Shown in pieces: positions 10,969 to 20,639 of a DNA stretch of 64,000 nucleotides. This stretch comes from Zanthoxylum bungeanum. Lineage: Eukaryota; Streptophyta; Magnoliopsida; Sapindales; Rutaceae. Each line of letters begins with the position of its first letter. Positions within the stretch are counted from its first letter, which is position 1. Location of the stretch: contig SKCR01032769.1 of NCBI GenBank assembly GCA_019454045.1, forward strand, positions 620,001 through 684,000, written 5' to 3'. The notes below the pieces were generated by a model. That model saw only the letters and a list, made by a program, of their open reading frames with translations, was not told where the DNA came from and searched no databases. Position numbers and translations under genes: made by a program.

Positions 10969-12197
10969 TGATGACGTCAACACTTGAAGTCTTCGACGTA
11001 CATTAGCAAGACATTACAAAAAGATGTCGAAGCACATTGGTGGTGAAGAGCGAGAATGTGAAGATTAGCGACAAAACGAAGAAAATCTTATTTAGTCTTA
11101 GCTTAGAGATTTAAATGTAATGTGAATTATTTATCTAAGTACATAAGCTAATAGGATACATGCACATTCTTATAGATGCATTAGGATCATTTACAAAGTG
11201 GTTTAAACCTTCAAATCCTACATTTTATACTGAGACCGGAATACTGGTGCCCATATCGGTTAGGCTATTTGTTATACATGCTTACTGGAACCGGTGAAGA
11301 CCATACCGGTCCCCATATCGATGACTATACTGGCCTAACAGATATATTTAAAACAGTAATATAGCCGTTAAGATTTGTTGCCATGCCAGACCGGCATACT
11401 GATATCTGGAGACCAGCATACCGGTCTTAGACAGGGGAAGTGGGGGCTGCTTTACATTTTATTATAAATAGAGCCCCAATTCATTTTTGCAAGGAGAGAG
11501 AACCTTTTATATACATTACACTAAGGAAAAAATATAGATTTTTTTAACCTTTATAATCATACACTCTCATACATCAAGCTCACACACTACATCTTCTTAA
11601 TCTTTTGTATTGAGCTTAGAACATTTGGGTAAGCAACTCACACCTAGAATCTTTTTTATCTTTAAAGTGTGTCCGTAATATTTTTATTCAAACACTTGTG
11701 ATAGGTTTGTGAGTGAGCCTCTATCTAAAACTCATATTGTAAAGTTTGTTTAGTGAGCCTACGAACAAAACTCATACTTGAGGTTTTTGAGTGAGCCTTT
11801 ATCTAAAACTCAAAGTGTAAAGGTTTGGAGTGAACCTAGTGTGTAAAACTCTTGGTTGCGGGTGAGCCACGGAAACTCGGTTGATAGTGGAACTCTTCAA
11901 GCGCGACTTGAGGGAGTGGACGTAGGCATTGTTGGTTGAACCACTATAAATTACGGTGTCATTTTCTCTAACCCTTAACTATTTACTTATTATAAGATTT
12001 CATTTATTTTTATGTTTATTGTGTAGAAACTTGCATATATGTTATATATCGAAATAGAGAAAATCAACTTAAGGCTTAATTGGTATAACTAGATAAAATC
12101 GGCAAAGATTTTAAATTCTGCATTATTAGATAATAACCCAATTCACCCCCCTCTTGGGTATAGAGTTGTGTGTTGTTAGTGTTTGTAGGTAATTTCA
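10969..12197 (+). repeat. 5' LTR of a SIRE-like Copia element
   Basis: The end is well placed: TTTCA at 12197 is followed by a tRNA-Met primer site. The start (TGATGACGTC near 10969) is less certain. The LTR is marked by many ACCGGT/ACTGGT boxes at 11230-11430 and by a series of GTGAGCC..AAACTC units at 11700-11880. Part of it recurs at about 15990-16145 as the remains of the 3' LTR. Confidence 0.55.
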
Positions 12198-12199
12198 AT

Positions 12200-12211
12200 T
12201 GGTATTAGAGC
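12200..12211 (+). other. Primer binding site of the SIRE-like element
   Basis: TGGTATTAGAGC differs by one base from the common plant tRNA-iMet primer site TGGTATCAGAGC. It lies 2 bp after the LTR end. Confidence 0.75.
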
Positions 12212-12252
12212 GAGGTATTCTCAACAAAGACCTAACAGTCCGAGAATCGATC

Positions 12253-15200
12253 ATGGTTTCTACAAGCAACTGATCGGTGAAATCACACACGTAACGCAAG
12301 TGCATGTATCGCTCAAGTAGTATAAAAATATCGATCTCATGAGGACTTAATTTCTACGTTGTTATTACTTATTGTTGCTAATTATTTACAAGTATCTAAT
12401 TAAGGTTGAGAGGGAATGTTTGTTCGTTGGTTGAAGATGGTTTACTAATTAAATAAATAAAAATATAAAATAAATACAAAGGAAATTAATAATAAAGAAA
12501 ACATCTAGGGTTCTGAATCCGTCTAATATTACTCTAATGATGAATTAATTCTCCTATACATGTGTAATAAATCAATTGTTAACCTGGAACGCGAAGATAT
12601 GCAAAAGCCACTGTCGATTTTCAAATGCAAACACCCAAAGTAATCCAATTAACTATATGTCTATGTTAATCAATAAACTCCGAATTCATTAAGATCAAGT
12701 TCTAATTGTGACTACCCACACCCGACATGTATATGTCTATCCTGGAAGGAAATCTCTAAGATGAGATCGTGAGCTATTGAATCTAAGGCTGAAACCTAAA
12801 ATCCATTCGCCAAGTTCATTTTAAGTTTATCACATTAATCTTATTGATGATCAGACAACAAGAAGCATTAAGCTTAAGATTCAATTAACAAGCCAAAACA
12901 TCACACATATATAAATAAAATCAATTATTAAACTTGTGAATATTGTGCTTCATCACTTCTCTAGATTAAAAATAAAATATCGGGGTTAGGGGATCCACCT
13001 TTAATATTTCAATTGTCGAAATCTCACTCTATTATAATATAGAAATTGTCAGTGTTATCTGATTAATTAAGTCAAACCAGCCATAAAAGAGGTGTTATTA
13101 TTTGTCCATAAACCAGCCATATAGGTGGTAATCATCTGTCACCTAAAGACCAATCATATAGGCGGTGTCACATTATGTCAAATAAATAAAACCAGTTATA
13201 TAGACGGTATCAACATTAATCCATATTATTAAATTACAATTTCCATATTATAAAATAAGTGAGATTAATCTACCTTATTATATTACAGGTTTCACCTTTC
13301 CCCCAACGGAAATTAATTACTAAACATAAAAGAAAGTTAAAACAAACAAACTATTATTACTACTAAAAATAAAAATACATTACTATCTATATATACAAAT
13401 AAGATACAATCCGCAGTTCCTTATTAAGAAAGCTAAGGAAAGTATGAAATGAAAAATGAAATTATGGCTTCAATTTATAGGTAAAGAAAAGGCTTCCACC
13501 AATTCCTCTATAAAACACTCCACCAAACATGCCACCAAACATGCCACGAAATACTCCACAAAATCCTCCACCAAACATGCAAGCATGTTTGATGGAAGTT
13601 TGACAATTGTAAATTGTCATTTTCCATTTTTTTTTTTATTTTTGATAATGACTTTAATAATTACACATAACACACTTTGGATTTTTCATCAATTTCGGTC
13701 TTGAAAACTTCCGAATTCAAAATTCTTATGAACATCAAAATTGTAGATCTTTGAGTCTTTTTTCATCTGGAACTTGAATCACCTCAATCTGATATCGGCG
13801 TAAAGAGTTATGGCCAAAATATAAAAATTACGCAAAGTTAAAATTTCTGAAATTGTAATTCGTTAGAACGCCATTTCAAATTTCCAACCTCCAAAATCCA
13901 AATGTCAAGTCCAGTTTTTGCCCTTATTTGTTCCATATTTCATCCTGATTGATTCCATTGAGTCCCAATTTTATTTTATCTGTAAAATAAACAAACACAT
14001 CAAAACGTTCATAAAACTTGAGAAACCATACAAAATATTAAGTAAAATGGGTTATAAATATTGATATATTTTCTACTCATCAGCAACTCATCAAATCTTG
14101 CCGAGGGATTTTCAACCACTAGACCTCTCTTCAACACCGGAATCGATTATAATTATTGGAAGGTGAGGATGTTGAACTACCTTCTAGCCGTTGATGTGCA
14201 ATCCTACAAAGTGATCACAGAAGGTGCAAAAATATTAATGAAGAACGATAGTAATGGTGTTGATATTCCTAAGTCAAATTTAGAATGGGACGATGAGGAT
14301 TTCATGTTAGTCTCACAAAATGCTAAGGTACTCAACCAACTCCTTTGTGCTATTGATCGGGGTCAAATAAACAAGCTTCCGGAATGTGGAAATGCATACG
14401 ATTTGTGGAAGTCTTTAGAGATTGTCAATGAGGGCACAAGCCAAGTGAAGGAGTCTAAGATCAACCGATTTATGTATGAGTTAGATAGCTTCAAAATGGA
14501 AACAAATGAAGAAATTGATCACATGATTTCGAGGTTTACGGTAATCATAAACCATCTAGGTGCTTTAGGGAAAATCGTTGGGCGAAGTGATCAAGTAATG
14601 AAGATTTTTAGGTCACTCCCTAAACAATAAAGAAGCTATACCTCCTCCATCAAATAATCAAATGACATGAACACTTTGAAATTTGATGATTTGGTCGAAA
14701 AGTTGCTAGAGTATGAAATGAAGATAAAAATGGATAAAAGGAGGAAGATGATAAAATAATATGGAAGAATTTAGCCTTGAAAGCAAGAATGATAGAATAT
14801 GTTAGTTCAAGTGATCAAGAAGAAGATAGTGAAGATGAATTAACACAAATAACCAATAAATTCAAGAAGCTCATCAAATCCGTAAAGCTCAAGGGAAAAT
14901 TGAAAATGGATGAGAAGAAAGAAGAAAAATGGCCACGGAAGCATAAGAAAATGGTTTGCTATGAATGTGATAAACCGGATCATATAGCTACTGATTGCCC
15001 GCTAAGAAAATTCAAGGGAAAATTCAAAAAGAAGGCATTGAAAGCTACTTCCACTTGGATAGATAGCGATTCTAGCTCAAGCTCATCTGATGAGGAAATT
15101 GAAGAACGGACCAATCTAGCTTTTGTTGCCATTGAAAAGGTACATGATTCTTCCAAATATAATGATTTGCTCAATGTTTTTAATGAATTACATGATTTAT

Positions 15201-15770
15201 ATGAAATGCTTAGGAAAAAGTATAATATAATTAAAAATGAGCATTCAATATTATTAAATGATCATGCATCAATTATTGAGAAAAATGAAAAACATGAAAT
15301 GGAAATTGCATGTTTAAGAAGTGAAAAGCTATAACTTGAAAATAGAATATCTAGTATGCCATCTAGCTCAAAAACATGTGATTGTGAATCTATTCTAAAT
15401 GAAAATATTGAATTGAACAAAAAAAAGTTATAAATTTGAATGATATAGTAGCTAAATTCACATTGGGGAAGAAAATTTTTGATATGCTAATTAAATCCCA
15501 AAAATGTGCATTTAATAAGGAAGGATTAGGATATAGGCCTTACATTAAACAAAAATATTTGAAGAACTGTTTTGTTAAGGCATCTAAATCTCATGCAAAT
15601 GTGGTTAAAAATGAAAATATCACATGTTATGCATGCAATAAAAAGGGACATAAATCTTTTGAGTGCATGAACAAAAATGTGATTAGAAATGCATGGATTC
15701 CTCAAGGATTCAAAATTAACCCCATGGACTCAAGAAAGGTTGGGTACCAAAATGTACCTAAATAATTTTG
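12253..15770 (+). pseudogene. SIRE-like Copia gag, split by a solo LTR and shifted
   Basis: The gag start codon is at 12253. After six codons the frame is interrupted by an 1812-bp solo LTR and then continues in the same frame from 14083. The first part, to 14630, carries the UBN2/DUF4219-type gag fold (YNYWKVRMLNYL, AYDLWKSLE, INRFMYELDSFKM). After a stop and frameshifts come a zinc knuckle (CYECDKPDHIATDC, about 14957-14998), an acidic serine-rich stretch, a lysine/glutamate coiled-coil-like segment (15160-15330) and a second knuckle (CYACNKKGHKSFEC, about 15624-15666). No protease, integrase or RT follows. The element jumps to LTR-like sequence near 15905, so pol was deleted. Confidence 0.85.
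12271..14082. mobile_element. Solo LTR (1812 bp) inserted in the SIRE-like gag
   Basis: Begins TGATCGGTGA, ends CTCATCA, and is flanked by a perfect 5-bp duplication GCAAC (12266-12270 and 14083-14087). TG..CA ends with a 5-bp duplication are the signature of LTR-retrotransposon integration. No internal region or second LTR is present, so it is a solo LTR left by LTR-LTR recombination. The length and ends resemble large Gypsy LTRs of the Tat type, which is an inference. It contains a short tandem stretch of ACCAAACATGCC-like units at 13500-13585. No gene lies inside. Confidence 0.85.
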
Positions 15771-15904
15771 TAGGTGGAGCTTTGGGGATGATCTTAATGA
15801 GAAATACGAAACAATCCCAAAGACTCAAAAGAAATGAGGAAATAGCTCAAAATGAGAAGAATGATCAACTCCTCAAAATGAATGAATTGGTGGATCCAAC
15901 AGTA

Positions 15905-16145
15905 AAAGGTAAACTCCATACTTACTGGAACCGGCACAACACATACTGGTCTACCATACCGGTCATACTGTGGATTACATACCTACTGGAGGCCATCTTA
16001 CCGGTGCCCATACCTGTTAGGCTATTTGTTATACATGCTTACCGAAACCGGCGAGGACCATATCGGTCCCCATATCGGTGATCATACCGGCCTAACAGAT
16101 ATATTTAAAACGGTAATATAGTTGTTAAGAGCTGTTGTCATGCCA
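15905..16145 (+). repeat. 3' LTR remnant of the SIRE-like element
   Basis: ACCGGT-rich sequence. From about 15990 it matches 11240-11400 of the 5' LTR (GCCCATATCGG, TTAGGCTATTTGTTATACATGCTTAC, CCTAACAGATATATTTAAAAC). It is cut at CCAAACCGG, where a copy of the 1893-2148 repeat begins. Confidence 0.65.
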
Positions 16146-16405
16146 AACCGGTAAAGACAATAACTGAAGCACCGCTTGTACAAAGAGAAAAATTAAGGAT
16201 TTGGCCATATAATTATTTAGGCCAATTTCTTTTCTTTTCAGAAACAATGTTCTTATTGGGATCCGAAAAAAAAACCTTTGGGAATATACTGCTTGGATTT
16301 TCTAATGAGCTTAGCATTCTTAGGAGCAATAGAAGACTAAGGGATTTAGAGAATAGACATAAATGCATGTTAATTGACCTCTTGACCAAATACATATGGG
16401 GGCAT
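16146..16405 (+). repeat. Retroelement 3' internal remnant with polypurine tract
   Basis: Second copy of the sequence under the 118-codon ORF at 1893-2148. The frame is interrupted here; an open piece runs from 16247. It ends with TATGGGGGCAT directly before the TGTTTACACC LTR start, which supports reading it as a polypurine tract next to a 3' LTR. Confidence 0.5.
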
Positions 16406-16932
16406 TGTTTACACCCAAATTTAATTCAAGCTTAACCCAATTAATAATAAAATTCAGCCCAAGCCCATAGGAGTCAAAGATAAGCATATTCACAAAGTCG
16501 GTTTTTTTCAAAAATCAAACGTGTGCTAGATTTCCTCCATCATACGCCATTTTCCTCCAACTAGAGGAAGTGGAGAGACGTGGCAATAAAAAAGAGGGAA
16601 CAATTACTTGCAAGGAGAGATAGTGAGAGGGAACAATTGCATAAAAGGGAACACAACTTAAATTCAATAGTTTAGATCTCTTACTCTTAGGATTCTAATT
16701 CTCTATTTACAGTAATTTTAGTCTTTTCGTGATTCCAACTTTCCTTTTGTAATTAAAATTCTAATACTCCAAGCATCATTTTACAATCTCAAGTGTAATA
16801 AATCATTCTTTATTTATTTTTTAGACTAATTGTCTATCCCTTTCGGACTTTTAGTAATCATTTGTTTAATAAATCAGACATTGTCAATTTTAATTTTGAA
16901 GACTCGCTCATTTTGCACGCCCGCAAATGACA
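16406..16932 (+). repeat. Complete TGTTTACACC LTR-like repeat, second copy
   Basis: 527 bp from TGTTTACACC to GCAAATGACA, followed by the same LTP-upstream flank as at 9584. It is shorter than 8997-9583, mainly through a deletion around 16635-16660. Confidence 0.6.
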
Positions 16933-17137
16933 ATTCGTAAATCCAACAATATTGCTACATTAGAGCCTAACGTATATTAATATTAAAGACAACTCTCAAC
17001 ACAATACTCTCTATATATATGAGGACTCTGTATTCAATAATTTTTTTCCGGAATTAATGTGGAAGAGATTATAATAAAGTTGTTTTTGACATGCCGTCAG
17101 AAATGTCTTTCTTGGTTTAGACGAGAAAGTGAGTTAT

Positions 17138-17540
17138 TCTAGTAGTTGTGTTTTTTGCATGCAATATATATATTTTTTATATAATCCTAATTAACTTTTG
17201 TTTCTTTGGTAATTTTCCAGCATTAACTAAAAAGGAAGCGAGCAGGAGTGAGAAATAATAAAAGCTACATGCTAATAAGGAGCTTTGTGCTTTGCAATGT
17301 CCTCAATCATATATATATAGTTACGTGGTGCCGTTTGAAATGAAAGATTTATTGATTGTAATACCAAAAGTATTGAGAATGTTAATGAAATTTGATTGGT
17401 AATCAGCTCTCTCTTTCTCTCATATAATTTAGCTATAAACTTCCACAATCGAATTAGGATCTGGTACTGAGCTGAATTTGTATTGAACGATGAATCAATA
17501 ATCACAAGATAAGTGAGGCTAATATTTGGCCCACATTAGA
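17138..17540 (+). pseudogene. LTP pseudogene lacking exon 1
   Basis: The upstream flank reads as in LTP gene 1 up to TTAGACGAGAAA (about 17137). It then jumps straight to the LTP splice donor GTGAGTTATTCTAG and continues through the intron, the acceptor TTTTCCAG, the last-exon codons ending in TAA, AATAAA and the 3' flank to about 17537 (compare 10387-10788). Promoter-proximal DNA and the whole of exon 1, about 570 bp in gene 1, are gone. It cannot encode an LTP. The breakpoint has only a 2-bp AA homology and falls exactly at the exon-intron border. Confidence 0.85.
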
Positions 17541-18265
17541 GGGAACAGTTGCATGGAGGAGTATAAATATGGGGATCGGTAATTGGAAAAGGGAACACAA
17601 TTCAATCCCACAACTCAAATTCAATGTATTAGCCAATAGTTTAGATCTCTTAGGATTCTAATTCTCTATTTACAATAATTTTAGTCTTTTCGTAATTCCA
17701 ATTTTCCCTTTGTAATTAAAATTCTAATACTCCAAGCATCATTTTACAATTCCAGTTGCAGTAAATCATTCTTTATTTATTTTTCAGCATCTAAACTTTA
17801 GTCTAATTGTTTATTTCTTTCGGACTTTTAGCAATCATTTGTTTAAGAAATCTGAGACCGTCAATTTTAATTTTGAAGACTTACTCATTTGACACGCCCG
17901 CACATGACAATTTGTGAAGCCAATAATATTGTTAACGTATATTATTGTTAAAGACAAATCTCAACACAATACTCTCTATATATGTGAATTTGCTAATTTT
18001 ATTGCTATTATCCTTCCATATTGCGGACTCTGTATTCAACAATTTTTTTCAGGAATTAATGTGGAAGAGATTATAATAAAGTTGTTTTTGACATGCCATC
18101 AGAAATGTCTTTCTTGGTTTAGACGATAAATGATCAGAAACAGAAAGCAGGAGGATTAAATGTAATCCTAAAGCTTATCCTGATCTTTACTATTTCAAGG
18201 CAAAGAAGAAGACAAAATATTGTAACTGCTTCAGTTTTGCCTTGACCCACAAACTCAATTTCTTT
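17538..18265 (+). repeat. Third LTP-unit upstream block, cut before the gene
   Basis: Starts mid-way in the LTR-like repeat (GGGAACAGTTGCATGG, as at 9221) and runs through the LTR end at 17909 and the LTP upstream flank to CCCACAAACTCAATTTCTTT. Gene 1 there continues to its TATA box, but this copy switches to other sequence. It is directly joined to the 3' flank of the pseudogene at 17138-17540, so a deletion or unequal exchange fused two units. Confidence 0.75.
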
Positions 18266-18270
18266 AAAAA

Positions 18271-18364
18271 ATGGTAAACTGTACCAAACAAAAGCTAACA
18301 TTTCTATTACGTAGAAAAATTATTGCATCCTAAAATGAAAGAGCTGGTCAGCTAGATGAGGCCG

Positions 18365-18395
<31 letters not shown>

Positions 18396-19190
18396 CAAAC
18401 GATATTTGTTTTATATATTATATATATGAATTTATGAATTTGTTTACAACTCCTATAAGGGAACAAAACTATATCAGGAAACATGCAATGCCATGATTAG
18501 TGGTATTTTTTTCTCAATTAAAGAATTTGCAAAGGAACTGTAATTTCTATCCTAAATGATCATATGTATAAAAATATGATTTTATTTTTATTCTTATTTA
18601 TTTATTTATTTATTTTCTTTTCAAATTTTTATATCTGAGGCATGTCTTTGGATGTACACTTAATTATTTATCATTGTTGAATTTTTATGGATGATTAGTA
18701 AATTAGTATATGCCTGTTAAATTTTATGGGTCTCACTCAATTCAAAGCTTGATGGTTATCTTATATTTATATTCTTATACCAATATCAATTTTCAGTCAA
18801 TATGAGGTTTTCTTCAACACTCTTCCTCACGTGCAAATGAGTCTTTTTCCTGACACATGTCAAGTGGATAGATAGTGTGAACCTACTCATACATGAGATT
18901 GACTTTAATATCATGTTAAATTTTATTGGTATAACTTAACCTAAAAATTAACTTAAAAAATGATGATTGTCTTCTACTTATATTCTTAAACCAACATCAC
19001 TTTTCGGCCGATGTGTGATTTTTTCTTAGTTGATTTGTCCTCTAAAGCATTTATTTAATTCTTAGAGTAAACTTAAATGCAATCTTCAGAGTTCATAACA
19101 AAGGTGACCATAGTACAATTGATAGAAACATCTAGTAGGACCCTAAGATTTGACCATAAATATAATAAAATTTCAATTCCAAGTATATCA
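18271..19190 (+). repeat. Paralogue of the distal upstream region of LTP gene 2
   Basis: Matches 51541-52171 plus 57716-57970, that is, the far-upstream flank of the LTP at 58861 with Copia-2 removed. It includes a pure A run (18365-18394, 30 bases, against 15 bases near 51585). At 18932-18936 it holds the single uncut TAACT that Copia-2 duplicated. Homology ends near 19190, where Copia-3 starts. Confidence 0.8.
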
Positions 19191-19267
19191 TATGTTTGTA
19201 TGAAAATATGACATGGTCCGGCTTGTCTATACGATGTTAGTTAAACCATTATGATTATTCCCAATAT

Positions 19268-19556
19268 TGCTAAACCGTGATGGATTAGTTATAATGTTTT
19301 GTTTAAATCCGGTTAAACATGAGATGAGTCAAATTTAAGAGAAAGTATTATCCAGTATTGCTAAAGCGTGAGGATAATATTAGTATCCTACATTTGACGA
19401 TAGATAAGTTGATCTAAAATTGAATCATCCAATATTGCTAAAGCGTGAGGATAAGATTCGATTTAGGACCGAATGTCAGAGTTGCATGAGATGCAATTGA
19501 CAATAGTTGTCTACCTCTCGAATTTACAATGGTCAATATTGCTAAAGCGTGAGACT
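19268..19556 (+). repeat. Repeated motif in the Copia-3 leader
   Basis: The phrase AATATTGCTAAAGCGTGAGG or a close variant occurs four times, near 19262, 19352, 19432 and 19532. The spacing is about 80-100 bp, with unrelated sequence between. It lies in the untranslated leader ahead of gag. Confidence 0.6.
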
Positions 19557-19763
19557 TTCGTAAATTTCAAGAAGGATCTACTTCTCATTGTGAGATTTAA
19601 GAGTTAAATTTATGTATTCTTGTTTGTATAGATTATAAAGAATATGTAAGACAGTGCGAGGGCACTTTATAGAAAAAGTAATTCCATGCTCTATTTAGTG
19701 TTTTTTATCATGATATTTAAATATTATTTTCCGCTTAATTTTATTTTATCTTGTGTAGACAGA

Positions 19764-20628
19764 ATGTATGTTTCGAACCTACTTTCGCGCATACTTGATA
19801 CACATAGGCTCCAGGGTGCTGTTAATTATAATGTTTGGCTCATGAATCTCCGAATTCTCTATCAAGCGGAGCAACTTGAATATGTTCTAGATCGCCCAAT
19901 GCTCGCAAGGGTTTCAGATGATGCTTTAGATGAGGAACATGAGACGTTCAAAAGATGGAAGGATGATGATCGGAAAGTCCGATCATACATCTTGGGATCT
20001 ATGGTGCCGAAACTACAGAGGAAGTATATGCCGATGCTTGATTCCGGATCCATCTTGTTGCATATGAAGAAACTATTCAGTGATCGACCACAGGTAGAGA
20101 TGCATAAGGTGGCTGTCGAGCTTTTTCATACTTTCCTCCAGGAGGGAAAACCTGTTATCCCACATGTGTTGAAGCTAATAGATTGTATCGAAGAGCTGAA
20201 AATGATAGATATTCCTATTGATAACCACCTCGGGAATAGTGTGATTCTCGCATCTCTTCTTAATTCTTTCAAGGACTTTACTGTTAACTTTAACATGCAT
20301 AAGATGCTTTCCACCTATTCTGAGTTGCACAATATGTTGCTGACAATTCAAGATGACATGAATAAGAATAGTTCTGCTTTCATGGTTACTGGTGCTTCTT
20401 CTTCTGGACCTTCTCAGGCTTCTCAAAAGGCAGCTGGAAAGAAACAGAAAAAGAAAAAAGAAAGTTGCAGGTAAAGATCATAAGGTTGCTTCTGCAGGGG
20501 TTTCTAAGCCAAAGGTGAAGACGAATGTTGCAAAAAGAAAATGTTTCCAATGCAACATACTTGGACACTGGAAACACAATTGTCCAAAATATTTAGCTTC
20601 TTTGAAGAAAGCTCCATCAGGTATTTGA
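19764..20628 (+). pseudogene. Copia-3 gag (one frameshift)
   Basis: The best start is ATG 19764 (MYVSNLL), after which the UBN2-type gag fold begins. The open frame extends upstream to 19686, but that part is hydrophobic and not gag-like. The frame runs to 20474. A shift in the A-rich stretch at about 20450 moves the C-terminus, including the zinc knuckle CFQCNILGHWKHNC (about 20551-20592), to another frame ending at 20628. Gag packages element RNA in cytoplasmic particles. Confidence 0.85.
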
Positions 20629-20639
20629 TTTCCTATTAT

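Noticed and set aside
13456..13704. 82-codon ORF with Lys/His/Ser/Thr repeats
   Set aside because: It is a translation of short ACCAAACATGCC-like tandem units in the solo LTR.
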